DNA from: Microbulbifer harenosus
GTDB taxonomy: Bacteria; Pseudomonadota; Gammaproteobacteria; Pseudomonadales; Cellvibrionaceae
Assembly (NCBI RefSeq): GCF_005771435.1
Contig: NZ_VANI01000010.1
Span: 186,001-250,000, forward strand
Direction of reading: 5' to 3'
DNA: 64,000 bases
A program made the translations under genes and the position numbers. The notes below the pieces were generated by a model. It worked only from the letters and a program-made list of their open reading frames with translations, was not told the DNA's origin and did no database searches. Shown one piece after another: positions 34,706 to 43,480 of this stretch. How positions within the stretch are numbered: the first letter of the stretch is position 1; the number at the start of each line of letters is the position of its first letter.

Positions 34706-35896
34706 ATGCACGACCGAGAAGCAAGCGCTGACAACCGGCACACCCTGGACGAAATCGCCGCGGCGGACGCCGCCGGTACCCCTGCGCCTGTGTCACAAAA
34801 AAACGAACAGAAAGATTCCGCGCAGGCAGTCGGTCGCGGTGTGAAAGTCCTGCTGGCACTGATTCTCGCTTCTCTGTGCCTGTACCTCCTCGCCGACCGT
34901 TTCACCCCTTATACCTCGCAGGCGCGGGTGCAAGGCTATGTGGTGGGCGTGGCGCCCAAAGTGGCCGGGGTGATTACCGAGGTGTGGGTCAACAACAATC
35001 AGCAGGTCAAAGAAGGCGAAAAACTGTTTGCCATCGACCGCACCAAGTACGCACTGGCGCTGCAGAGCGCACGTGCCAATCTCGACAACACCTGGCAGCA
35101 GATCGCCGCCGGAGATGCTGCGGTAGAACAAGCCCGCGCCAACCTGCGCGCTGCTACCGCCGGCAGGCTGGAAGCGGAACAAAACTACACTCGCCTCAAG
35201 CGACTGCGCGACGAAGATCCAGGCACTATCTCCCTGCGCCGTCTGGAAATCGCCCGTGCTGATCTGGAACAAGCGCGCGCCCAAGTGGTCGCCGCGGAAG
35301 CCGCGATCCAACAGGCCATCGAACAGAAAGGTGGTGATTCAGAGCACAACAACTCGCTGCTGAAAGTCGCCAGGGCTGCGGTTAACCAAGCGCAACTGGA
35401 TCTCGATAACACCACAGTCGTCGCGCAGACTGATGGCGTCATAACCGATCTGCGCGCAGAAGTTGGCCGCTACGCTGGGACCGGAAGCCCTGTGTTGACT
35501 CTGATTTCCCAAGAGGATTTCTGGATCAGCGCGGATTACACGGAAAACAATTTAGGCCATCTGAAGCAGGGCACACCGGTAGAAATTCTTCTGGACGCAC
35601 TACCTGGTCAGGTTTTAAAAGGTCGAGTACGGGATATCGGGGCAGGTGTGAATGCCGGTCGCATACCCGTGCCGGGGGATCTGCCAGATGTGCAAAACAA
35701 TCGCGACTGGCTGCGCCAGGCACAACGGTTTCCCGTGCGGGTGGAATTCGACTCATCGCTGCCACCCGAAGCCCTCAATCAACTTCGTGTTGGCGGTCAG
35801 GCCTCGGTAATCGCCTATACCGATGACCATGCGATCTTGCGTCAACTCGGCAAGCTATACATTCGAATACTTAGCTATCTCACTTACGCTTACTGA
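34706..35896 (+). CDS. HlyD/EmrA-type membrane fusion protein
   Basis: 396 residues: a cytoplasmic N-terminal tail, one membrane segment (VKVLLALILASLCLYLLAD, about 47-65), then a barrel-lipoyl half (RVQGYVVGVAPKVAGVITEV), a long alpha-hairpin coiled coil (about 120-235), and the second lipoyl half (VVAQTDGVITDLRAEVGRY). It should bridge an inner-membrane pump to the outer-membrane factor encoded just upstream. The usual third gene (MFS, ABC or FUSC/DUF2955-type) is missing from this operon. DUF2955 proteins often pair with such adaptors, and one is encoded at 55163-56185; a link is only inferred. Confidence 0.9.
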   Translation: MHDREASADNRHTLDEIAAADAAGTPAPVSQKNEQKDSAQAVGRGVKVLLALILASLCLYLLADRFTPYTSQARVQGYVVGVAPKVAGVITEVWVNNNQQVKEGEKLFAIDRTKYALALQSARANLDNTWQQIAAGDAAVEQARANLRAATAGRLEAEQNYTRLKRLRDEDPGTISLRRLEIARADLEQARAQVVAAEAAIQQAIEQKGGDSEHNNSLLKVARAAVNQAQLDLDNTTVVAQTDGVITDLRAEVGRYAGTGSPVLTLISQEDFWISADYTENNLGHLKQGTPVEILLDALPGQVLKGRVRDIGAGVNAGRIPVPGDLPDVQNNRDWLRQAQRFPVRVEFDSSLPPEALNQLRVGGQASVIAYTDDHAILRQLGKLYIRILSYLTYAY

Positions 35897-36470
35897 CATG
35901 CAATGGCGCCGCCTTCCTTCCACCCGAAAGAAAGTCTTGCTCTGAATTCCTTCGTCGGTAAGGTGCGTTTCTGCCGGAAGTAGACTGGTTTGTAGACCGA
36001 CCGGTTCACACAACTATCCGTCCGAATAACATCTTTGAATAGCTAGGGTGAATCACCCAGAGATTCCTGAAAAAAAGATGCTTATCTACCGCACGGATCT
36101 GAGATCTCAATTTGCCATCATACAAACCACACCTGTTCCGCGTATTCCCGAGACGTACTAGAGCAGGCAGTACAGATCTCTGATCTCCATGAAGTCATAG
36201 CCGTAACAAAATGTCTGGACTAAAATCCACTAGCAGTCTGCGCATGATATTAGCCACAAAATTTATCCTCGGACAATCATTTTTGTTAATAGAGCTCACC
36301 ACGGAGCCACCCATGTTTTACGCCGAGCAGTCGTAGCCATGGGCTGTAGAATTGCGAATTGCTGGCAGCAGGTTGGATGAGGAGATCTGGCAGTTAACTT
36401 GATTGAGCCGTGATGCGGCGCAACAGATGGAGATCTGTGAGCCGGATTAGGAACTGAGTAAATTCGTGAG
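35897..36470. other. Long intergenic region, no gene recognised
   Basis: 574 bp with no open frame carrying a start, a ribosome binding site and coding character. It is AT-richer than the flanking genes. No T-run hairpin is evident after the HlyD gene. It presumably holds the promoter of the response-regulator-like gene; I cannot point to a convincing -35/-10 pair. Confidence 0.5.
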
Positions 36471-37157
36471 ATGCACGATAAACAAATTCTATTGCTTGAA
36501 GGAAAGGGTAACCCGGAGCGCTCACCACGTGAATTCCTGATAAAGCAAGGGTTTTCCGTTCAACAACTCGCTGACGGCAGTCCTTTGAAGTTCACTTTCG
36601 ACACCATTGAGTATGATGTGGTGTTGTGGAATAGCGACGCAATCAACACAGAAAAACTGGAGATTATCCGACATATACGGCGCAGCTTTGTCGGGCCACT
36701 GCTGATCATTTCCAGTCAGAACAATACGAAAATCCAGCTGGATGCCTTCGAATCGGGTGCGGATGACTTCATCATTACACCGGTTGATTCACGCGTGTTA
36801 CTCGCGAGAATCCATGTATGCCTGAAGCGCGCAACTCACCTAGCGCCCAAAAAAAGTATTGTGCAGATACAAAATCTCACGGTGAATCACGCAGAGCGAA
36901 GCGCGAAGATAGGAGGCCAGCTACTGCCACTATCCACCGGCGAATTCGAAATTCTCTGGTTGCTGGTTTCACACCCAAAGCGCCTTTTAAGTCGGGATTT
37001 CCTGTTTGTGCATGCACTGGGGCGACAATATGATGGCTTGGATCGCGCGGTTGACCGGCGTGTCAGCCGCCTGCGCAAAAAACTGGAGAAGCGTCCCGAA
37101 CTTTCACTGACGGTGCGCACGGTATGGGGTCAGGGATACATACTCGCGGCAATATAG
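36471..37157 (+). CDS. OmpR/PhoB-type transcription factor with a degenerate receiver
   Basis: 228 residues. The C-terminal winged helix (about 130-226) is well kept: LPLSTGEFEILWLLVSHPKRLLSRDFL, seen around residues 152-178, then DRAVDRRVSRLRKKLE and TVRTVWGQGYIL. The receiver keeps the fold but not the chemistry: the acidic pair is GKG (11-13), the phospho-acceptor Asp is Asn54 (VVLWNSD), and the conserved Lys is Thr103 (IITPVD). It is therefore unlikely to be phosphorylated in the usual way. No histidine kinase gene is adjacent. It is convergent with the AraC-type gene, ending 12 bp from it. Target genes are unknown. Confidence 0.85.
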   Translation: MHDKQILLLEGKGNPERSPREFLIKQGFSVQQLADGSPLKFTFDTIEYDVVLWNSDAINTEKLEIIRHIRRSFVGPLLIISSQNNTKIQLDAFESGADDFIITPVDSRVLLARIHVCLKRATHLAPKKSIVQIQNLTVNHAERSAKIGGQLLPLSTGEFEILWLLVSHPKRLLSRDFLFVHALGRQYDGLDRAVDRRVSRLRKKLEKRPELSLTVRTVWGQGYILAAI

Positions 37158-37169
37158 CGGTAGACAGTT

Positions 37170-38180
37170 TCACCCCACCTTTTTCACATGCTTCGCCCGC
37201 CACTGGGCGGGTGATACACCAAACTGGGTCTTGAACCAGCGCGTGAACGAACTGGGCACCGAATAACCCAGCAACTCGGCAACGCGCCCCAGACTGTGCC
37301 TGGGATTTTCCATATGTCGCAATGCCAGCTCGCGCCGCACACTGCTTACCAACTCGGAAAATCCCGTATCGGCCTCATCCAATCGCCGCTGCAGGGTGCG
37401 CACATTCATTCCCATGGTCATCGCCACCTGTTCGATGGTCGCTCGCCCAGTGGGCAGCAGCAGGAATATCATTTTGCGCACGTCCAACTCGATGGAATGC
37501 TCGGACTTTGCCGGCAGAGAATCCACAAAGCGCTCGGCAAACTGGGCCAGAGATGCATCTGCGGTCGGGTTCGGAAAATCGAGGCTGTCAGCCGGGCAGG
37601 TAAACCCATTGAACTCGGCCCCGAAATATAATTTGCAGCGGAAAATACGGCGGTGGACCTGAAGATCGTCCGGGGCCTCGTGGGTAAAATTGACGCTGTA
37701 TGGCTGCCAGTGGATTCCCAAAAGAGCACTGCACAACCGGAACAAGGCACCCACTGCGAGCTCAGTCGCATGTCGTGATGACATCGGCGGATCGGTCACC
37801 ACTTCATCCCGCACGATGACCGTCTTACCCGCATCCTCGATACTGATCGCCAACCCCTCATTGAGCAGATGTTCGTAGTGAACCACCGCCTGAAGTGCGT
37901 CGCGCAGCGTACGCTGGTGCGTCAGCAACAGGCTCACCGCACCGAAATCTGCAAGCTGGCGCGATTCCGCCATACGCAAACCAAATGTGTCACAGTTGCT
38001 GGCCCGCGCTGACTCCTCAAGCAGGCTAATAGCTGCCGCCGCCGGGATACGCTGTTCGGGATCCGCGAGCTGCGAGCGGCTGAAGCCGAATTTGCCGAGC
38101 AGTGGCTGGGGGTTCAGCCCCAGGCTTTCCGCCACCTCGAAATAATTGGTGAGGGCCGCAGCCCGGAAGAGTGTCGCCAT
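37170..38180 (-). CDS. AraC-family regulator with Arabinose_bd (OruR/ArgR-like) sensor domain
   Basis: 336 residues. The N-terminal two thirds match the Arabinose_bd domain of AraC regulators (RIPAAAAISLLEESARAS, DFGAVSLLLTHQRTLRDAL). The C-terminal 95 residues hold two helix-turn-helix units: TIEQVAMTMGMNVRTLQRRL and SLGRVAELLGYSVPSSFTRW, closing FGVSPAQWR. It is divergent from the quinone oxidoreductase gene, with 305 bp between, which makes it the natural candidate to control the catabolic operon at 38486-44490 in response to its substrate. That role is inferred from position. Confidence 0.92.
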   Translation of the reverse strand: MATLFRAAALTNYFEVAESLGLNPQPLLGKFGFSRSQLADPEQRIPAAAAISLLEESARASNCDTFGLRMAESRQLADFGAVSLLLTHQRTLRDALQAVVHYEHLLNEGLAISIEDAGKTVIVRDEVVTDPPMSSRHATELAVGALFRLCSALLGIHWQPYSVNFTHEAPDDLQVHRRIFRCKLYFGAEFNGFTCPADSLDFPNPTADASLAQFAERFVDSLPAKSEHSIELDVRKMIFLLLPTGRATIEQVAMTMGMNVRTLQRRLDEADTGFSELVSSVRRELALRHMENPRHSLGRVAELLGYSVPSSFTRWFKTQFGVSPAQWRAKHVKKVG

Positions 38181-38485
38181 GATCTGGCATCCGTCAATCA
38201 GGCGTGCCCCGGTGGCTTCTGGCCTCCGATATTGCCGCGTAATCGAATGAGTTTCATGTCGCGAATTGCAATGTCATTGTCGTGCACTGCCATTTGCCAC
38301 ATCCCGCCTGTGACTATATTAGCGCCGCCAATCATCAATTGCCCATAACCGCCCCAGCTGTCACGAAAAGAAAAGTCCCTGTCGCCGCGAGAGAAGAAGC
38401 CGGTCGCCGGGTTACCTACAGTAGGACTCAATAGGTTTGGCATCTGGCCAATCCGACAATTTCGAGTTTGAAACAGGTGACGACA
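38181..38485. other. Divergent control region between AraC regulator and catabolic operon
   Basis: 305 bp without a supported gene. A 130-codon minus-strand open frame (38198-38590) runs into the oxidoreductase gene and shows no coding character. The region should carry the operators bound by the AraC-type protein. I see no clear pair of direct repeats by eye. The ribosome binding site AGGTGA precedes the oxidoreductase ATG at 38486. Confidence 0.5.
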
Positions 38486-39466
38486 ATGGCAAAAGCAGTG
38501 CGCATTTACGAGCAGGGTGGCCCCGAGGTTCTGCGCTACGAAGATATCGAAGTGTGCGAGCCCGGCCCCGGCGAGGTGCATCTTCGCCACGTGGCGGTGG
38601 GCCTGAATTACGCCGATACCTATTTCCGCAATGGAACCTATCCGATCCCGATGCCCAATGGCCTGGGTGTCGAGGCGTCAGGTGTGGTACTGGCTGTTGG
38701 CGAAGGCGTCAGCAATGTGGCACCCGGTGACCGCGTTACCTACACCGGCTTCATCAATACACTCGGCGCCTACAGCAGTGAACGCCTGGTGCCGGCTGCG
38801 CCGCTGATCAAGTTGCCGGAAAGTATCGGTTTTGAAACGGCGGCGGCAATGACCATGCGCGGTCTCACCGCCGCCTACCTGATGCGTCGCATCTATTCGT
38901 TCAAGACCGGGGATACCATTTTGCTGCATGCCGCCGCTGGCGGTGTGGGCCTGATTATTTCCCAATGGGCCAAATTGCTCGGGCTCACGGTGATCGGCAC
39001 AGTGTCTACGGATGCCAAAGCGGAAATGGCCCGCGCCCACGGGTGTGATTACACCATCAACTACAGTCGCGAAGATGTCGCCGCACGCGTACGTGAAATC
39101 ACTGGTGGAGAAGGCGTTGCCGTGGTGTTCGACAGCGTCGGACGCGACACTTTTATGGGATCACTGGACTCACTCAAGCGCCGCGGCCTGATGGTGTGCG
39201 TCGGCACCGCGTCCGGGACCATTCCGCCATTTGATCCGCAGCTGCTGGCCATGAAGGGCTCGCTGTACATGACGCGCCCGGCCCTCGCCGACTACATCGC
39301 TGATCCGGTTGAAAAGGCCGAACTCGCCGGCGAGATCTTCGATCACATCGCCGCCGGTCGCATTCGTATCCAGATCAACCAGCATTATGCGCTGGAAGAC
39401 GCTGTGCAAGCGCACCGGGATCTCGAAGCGCGCAAGACCACCGGCTCGTCGATATTCGTTATTTGA
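38486..39466 (+). CDS. NADPH:quinone oxidoreductase-like MDR protein (zinc-independent)
   Basis: 326 residues of the medium-chain dehydrogenase/reductase superfamily, QOR branch. The catalytic GroES-like part opens KAVRIYEQGGPEVLRYEDIE and has VGLNYADTYFRNGTYP; the Rossmann part has HAAAGGVGLIISQWAKLLG. The zinc-binding cysteines of alcohol dehydrogenases are absent. QOR enzymes reduce quinones or enones with NADPH. It is the first gene of a + strand operon; the dioxygenase gene starts 11 bp after it. In this setting it may reduce an unsaturated intermediate of the pathway, which is an inference. Confidence 0.92.
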   Translation: MAKAVRIYEQGGPEVLRYEDIEVCEPGPGEVHLRHVAVGLNYADTYFRNGTYPIPMPNGLGVEASGVVLAVGEGVSNVAPGDRVTYTGFINTLGAYSSERLVPAAPLIKLPESIGFETAAAMTMRGLTAAYLMRRIYSFKTGDTILLHAAAGGVGLIISQWAKLLGLTVIGTVSTDAKAEMARAHGCDYTINYSREDVAARVREITGGEGVAVVFDSVGRDTFMGSLDSLKRRGLMVCVGTASGTIPPFDPQLLAMKGSLYMTRPALADYIADPVEKAELAGEIFDHIAAGRIRIQINQHYALEDAVQAHRDLEARKTTGSSIFVI

Positions 39467-39477
39467 GGGGTGTGGCC

Positions 39478-40326
39478 ATGCGTGTACAGCCAATGACCTG
39501 CAGTATCGGCGCCGAATTGAGCGATGTGAATCTTGCCGATGCAGTGAATAACGACGGACTTTTTTCCGATATCCGCGCGTTGCTGCTGCAGCACAAGGTA
39601 TTGTTCCTGCGCGACCAGGCTATCAGCCGTGCCGACCACGTGGCCTTCGCCCGTCGCTTCGGCGAGCTGGAAGACCACCCGGTAGCGGGTAGCGATCCGG
39701 AACATCCCGGCCTGGTGCAGATTTACAAAGCGCCGGACCAGCCGATGGATCGCTATGAAAATGCTTGGCATACCGACGCCACCTGGCGCGAGGCGCCGCC
39801 GATGGGCTGTGTGTTGCGCTGTGTGGAATGTCCGCCGATCGGCGGCGACACCATGTGGGCAAATATGGCGCTTGCCTACGAAAATCTGCCGGCGCACATC
39901 AAAGATCAAATCAACGGCCTGCGTGCGCGCCACAGTATCGAAGCGAGTTTCGGTGCGGCCATGCCAATAGAAAAACGTTTGGCCCTGAAGGCCCAGTTTC
40001 CGGACGCGGAGCATCCGGTGGTGCGCACACATCCCGAGACCGGCGAAAAAATTCTGTTTGTCAACGCATTCACCACCCACTTCACCAATTACCACACCCC
40101 CGAGCGCGTGCGCTTCGGGCAGGATGCCAACCCCGGTGCCGGTGAATTGCTCAGATACCTGGTCTGCCAGGCCAACATCCCGGAGTACCAGGTGCGCTGG
40201 CGTTGGCAACCGAACAGCGTAGCCATCTGGGACAACCGCAGCACCCAGCACTACGCGGTAATGGACTATGCGCCGTGCCATCGCAAGATGGAGCGCGCCG
40301 GCATCATTGGTGACAAAACCTACTGA
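39478..40326 (+). CDS. TauD/TfdA-family Fe(II)/2-oxoglutarate dioxygenase
   Basis: 282 residues, the usual TauD length. The iron triad is H98 and D100 in AWHTDATW and H258 in STQHYAVMDY; the 2-oxoglutarate arginine is R269 and a further arginine sits at 273, with the same spacing as H255/R266/R270 in E. coli TauD. These enzymes hydroxylate the carbon next to a sulfonate, sulfate ester or ether and so release sulfite, sulfate or a phenol. The start is the ATG 8 bases after GAGGGG. Substrate is not decided by these motifs; position 5' of a BKACE gene and near a YeiH-type exporter suggests a sulfonate, but related dioxygenases act on many acids. Confidence 0.93.
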   Translation: MRVQPMTCSIGAELSDVNLADAVNNDGLFSDIRALLLQHKVLFLRDQAISRADHVAFARRFGELEDHPVAGSDPEHPGLVQIYKAPDQPMDRYENAWHTDATWREAPPMGCVLRCVECPPIGGDTMWANMALAYENLPAHIKDQINGLRARHSIEASFGAAMPIEKRLALKAQFPDAEHPVVRTHPETGEKILFVNAFTTHFTNYHTPERVRFGQDANPGAGELLRYLVCQANIPEYQVRWRWQPNSVAIWDNRSTQHYAVMDYAPCHRKMERAGIIGDKTY

Positions 40327-40377
40327 CCGGGAGCACCCGGCAACACCGCCCGCCTTCAATCATTTGAGGAAACAGTC

Positions 40378-41427
40378 ATGAACTTCTTAGACGGTGCACT
40401 TTTCCCTGAAAATCAGGACAGGCTCGTAATCACCGCGGCCCCGTACGGCCCCGAATGGTTTCCCTCCGATTTTCCGGAAGACATTCCGGTGACAATGGAA
40501 GAGCAGATCCAGAAAGCTGTGGACTGCTACGAGGCCGGTGCCGCGGTATTGCACCTGCACGTGCGCGAGCTGGATGGCAAGGGCTCCAAACGTCTGGAAA
40601 AGTTCAACGAACTGATCGCCGGTGTGCGCAAAGCGGTGCCGGAGATGGTTATCCAGGTCGGCGGCTCCATTTCCTTCGCGCCCCCGGAAGACGGCGCGGC
40701 GGCGAAGTGGCTGCACGACGATACCCGTCACATGCTCGCCGAGCTCGACCCGAAACCCGACCAGGTCACGGTAACGGTCAACACCACCCAGATGAACGTC
40801 ATCGAGCAGATGGATGCGCGCGACTACGCAGGTACCTCCATGGCTGACGAGACCTACGATGCCTACCGCGAGATGATCGTGCCGTCCGGCCCCGGCTTCA
40901 TCGAGGAGCACGTCAAGCGTCTGAGCGACGCCGGTATCCAGAGCGCTTTCCAGTTCTACAACATCAACAGCTACGAAACGGTTGAGCGCCTGATCCGTCG
41001 CGGTGTCTACAAGGGGCCGTTGGTATGTAACTGGGTAGCCATCGGTGGCGGTATGGACCAACCGCACATCTACAGCATGGCGAACTTCCTGCGAGCCATC
41101 CCCGACGGCACCATGCTGACAGTGGAGAGCACCATGCTCAACGTGCTGCCCATCAACATGATGGGTATGGCGATGGGGCTGCACGTGCGCTGCGGTATCG
41201 AAGACAACCTCTGGGCCCAGGATCGCTCGCGCAAGGTGACTACCGTCGAACAGATTCAGCAGCTGGTACGCATCGCCAAAGAATTCGGTCGCCCAGTGGC
41301 CAATGGTCACGAAGCCCGCGAGATCCTCAAGATCGGTGTTTTCTATGACACCGTCGAAGAGACCCTGGCGGCCAACGGCTTCGCTCCGAACCCGAGGGGC
41401 GGCATGCAGGGCTTCCTGCAAAAGTAA
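40378..41427 (+). CDS. Beta-keto acid cleavage enzyme (BKACE, DUF849)
   Basis: 349 residues, longer than most of the family (about 270-310). BKACE enzymes cleave a beta-keto acid with acetyl-CoA to give acetoacetate and a CoA thioester, using Zn2+. The likely metal ligands are H59 and H61 in VLHLHVRE and a glutamate in GLHVRCGIEDN (E275), by analogy with Kce. Other family marks are the opening VITAAPYGP, QVGGSISF and VCNWVAIGGGM. The bound keto acid differs widely between subgroups and I cannot name it. Its place between a dioxygenase and an MFS carrier, with an acyl-CoA ligase nearby, indicates a dedicated catabolic route. Confidence 0.92.
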   Translation: MNFLDGALFPENQDRLVITAAPYGPEWFPSDFPEDIPVTMEEQIQKAVDCYEAGAAVLHLHVRELDGKGSKRLEKFNELIAGVRKAVPEMVIQVGGSISFAPPEDGAAAKWLHDDTRHMLAELDPKPDQVTVTVNTTQMNVIEQMDARDYAGTSMADETYDAYREMIVPSGPGFIEEHVKRLSDAGIQSAFQFYNINSYETVERLIRRGVYKGPLVCNWVAIGGGMDQPHIYSMANFLRAIPDGTMLTVESTMLNVLPINMMGMAMGLHVRCGIEDNLWAQDRSRKVTTVEQIQQLVRIAKEFGRPVANGHEAREILKIGVFYDTVEETLAANGFAPNPRGGMQGFLQK

Positions 41428-41489
41428 TGTACCCGCGGTGCCGGGCGAGAAACTGATACGGCTCGCCCACTCTTTGACGAGGACGCTCC

Positions 41490-42821
41490 ATGGCTCAACT
41501 TCATCACAGCGACCATCACTGCGATCACCACCGTGGCACAACCGCGAGTGACGTTCCGCGTCGCTATGCGTGGATTGTGTTCGCGCTCACCTTTGGGCTG
41601 CTGATTTCCGACTATATGTCGCGGCAGGTACTTAATGCAGTGTTTCCACTGCTCAAGGAAGAGTGGGTATTGTCCGACTCCCAGCTTGGATTGCTCGCCG
41701 GAATCGTCGCGCTGATGGTCGGGCTGCTGACCGTACCGCTGTCGCTGCTCGCGGATCGCTTTGGGCGCGTGCGCAGCCTCACACTGATGGCGATCCTGTG
41801 GAGCCTGGCAACCCTGATGTGCGCCCTCTCGGACAACTTCGAGCAGATGCTGACGGCGCGCTTTTTTGTCGGCATTGGCGAGGCCGCCTATGGCAGCGTC
41901 GGCATTGCGGTGGTGCTGTCGGTATTTCCTGCACGCCTGCGCGCCACCCTCACGGGGGCATTTATGGCGGGCGGCATGTTTGGCTCGGTACTCGGCATGG
42001 GCCTCGGCGGCGTTATCGCCACCGCACTGACCTGGCGCTGGGCCTTCGCCTGTATGGCACTGTTCGGCCTGGCACTGGCCTTCATCTACCCGCTGATCGT
42101 GCGCGAAGCCAGGATTGCTCCGCGCAACGCACGCAACGAAGCCGCGCCGCTGCCACCACTGCGCCTGCGACTGGCTGGACTGGTCTCCAGCCGCTCGGTC
42201 ATCTGTGCGTATATCGGCAGCGGTCTGCAACTGTTTATTGGCGGTGCCATGATCGCCTGGATGCCCAGCTACCTGAACCGCTACTACGACATGGCGACCG
42301 ATAAGGCCGGAGCCCTGGCCGCGGTGTTTGTCCTTACCGCCGGCGCCGGGATGGTGCTGTGCGGTATTGTGAGTGATCGCGTGAGCCAGAATTTGCCACA
42401 GCGTAAATTTTTACTCGCCTGCAGCTACTGTATTGCAACCTTCCTGCTGTTGTCCGCGGCCTTCCAACTACCGCCAGGACCACTACAACTACTGTTGATC
42501 GGTGCCGGCATGTTTGTCGCCGCGGGTACTTCTGGCCCCGCCGGTGCCATGGTGGCAAATCTCACTCACGCCACCATTCACGGCACAGCATTCGCCACTC
42601 TGACCCTGGTCAACAATCTACTGGGGCTGGCCCCCGGCCCGCTGGTAACCGGCCGCCTCGCCGACAGCTTCGGCCTGGGCAGTGCTTTGCAGATTATTCC
42701 CCTGGTGAGCCTGGCGGCAGCCATCGCCTTCTACATCGGCAAGCGCAATTACCTGAAAGACCTTCAGGGCGTGCATGCTGGCAATGAAGGAAATGTTCCA
42801 CTGGAGACCAGAGTGCAATGA
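41490..42821 (+). CDS. MFS transporter with histidine-rich N-terminus
   Basis: 443 residues and twelve predicted membrane segments. The first cytoplasmic loop has DRFGRVRS, the MFS signature between helices 2 and 3, and GEAAYGSVG follows in helix 4. The first 16 residues are unusual: HHSDHHCDHHRG has six histidines and a cysteine before the first helix, as in metal-binding tails. The gene is inside the catabolic operon, 62 bp after the BKACE gene, and its stop overlaps the start of the FrnE-like gene by 4 bp. It probably imports the pathway substrate across the inner membrane; substrate is unknown. Confidence 0.88.
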   Translation: MAQLHHSDHHCDHHRGTTASDVPRRYAWIVFALTFGLLISDYMSRQVLNAVFPLLKEEWVLSDSQLGLLAGIVALMVGLLTVPLSLLADRFGRVRSLTLMAILWSLATLMCALSDNFEQMLTARFFVGIGEAAYGSVGIAVVLSVFPARLRATLTGAFMAGGMFGSVLGMGLGGVIATALTWRWAFACMALFGLALAFIYPLIVREARIAPRNARNEAAPLPPLRLRLAGLVSSRSVICAYIGSGLQLFIGGAMIAWMPSYLNRYYDMATDKAGALAAVFVLTAGAGMVLCGIVSDRVSQNLPQRKFLLACSYCIATFLLLSAAFQLPPGPLQLLLIGAGMFVAAGTSGPAGAMVANLTHATIHGTAFATLTLVNNLLGLAPGPLVTGRLADSFGLGSALQIIPLVSLAAAIAFYIGKRNYLKDLQGVHAGNEGNVPLETRVQ

Positions 42822-43480
42822 TCCGGCTCAACATCCATATCTATTTTGACCTGATCTGCCCGTGGTGCTTTATCGGCAAGCGTAATCTCGAAGCCGCTTT
42901 GGAAACACTCGCCGCCTTGCACCCACAGGTCCAACCAGAACTCCACTGGCAACCGACTCAGTTGCTGCCCGACCTCCCCGATCACGGCGTGCCTTTTGTC
43001 GAGTTTTATCAGCACCGTCTGGGCAGTGCGGAAGCCGTGCGCCTGCGACAGGCTCAAGTTCAACAGGCCACAGCGCAGGCCGGCGTCAGTATTGCTTTCG
43101 ACCGCATCAGAGTGATGCCCAATACCACGCAGGCGCTCGGGCTCCTGACACTGGCAGAACAGGAAGGCAGCTCCGCCCAGTACAGCTTGCTACTGGATCA
43201 GTTGTTTCGGGCCCACTTCCAACAGGGCAAAAACATTGGCGACCGCAACACCCTGCTGGAGATTGCTCGCGACAGTCATTTCATGGACGCAGTCTCGGAG
43301 CGGGCCTTGGCAATGGCCATACATTTCAACCGCTCCATGTCGCCATCCAAGGCTCATGACGTTCCCTATTTTGTGTTCAACAATCGCCGCGCCGTCTCCG
43401 GCGCCGCTGAGCCAGATACGTTGGTGGCAGCGATACGCGCGGCGCTGGCCGCAACAGCTGATACAGAGGAATTTTCCTAA
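42818..43480 (+). CDS. DsbA-family oxidoreductase, FrnE-like
   Basis: 220 residues of the cytoplasmic DsbA group. The redox motif CPWC is at 14-17 after a short first strand (IHIYFDLI), with no signal peptide. The helical insertion typical of FrnE follows, and VPYFVFNNRRAVSGA near the C-terminus holds the cis-Pro loop. It is translationally coupled at both ends: its ATG overlaps the MFS stop by 4 bp and its stop shares one base with the YeiH-type start. FrnE-like proteins act as disulfide oxidoreductases or glutathione-linked isomerases; the role here is not clear, perhaps protecting or isomerising a thiol intermediate. Confidence 0.88.
   Translation: MIRLNIHIYFDLICPWCFIGKRNLEAALETLAALHPQVQPELHWQPTQLLPDLPDHGVPFVEFYQHRLGSAEAVRLRQAQVQQATAQAGVSIAFDRIRVMPNTTQALGLLTLAEQEGSSAQYSLLLDQLFRAHFQQGKNIGDRNTLLEIARDSHFMDAVSERALAMAIHFNRSMSPSKAHDVPYFVFNNRRAVSGAAEPDTLVAAIRAALAATADTEEFS

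Noticed and set aside
38198-38590. 130-codon minus-strand frame in the AraC/oxidoreductase gap
   Set aside because: It overlaps the start of the oxidoreductase gene, has no ribosome binding site and no recognisable features.
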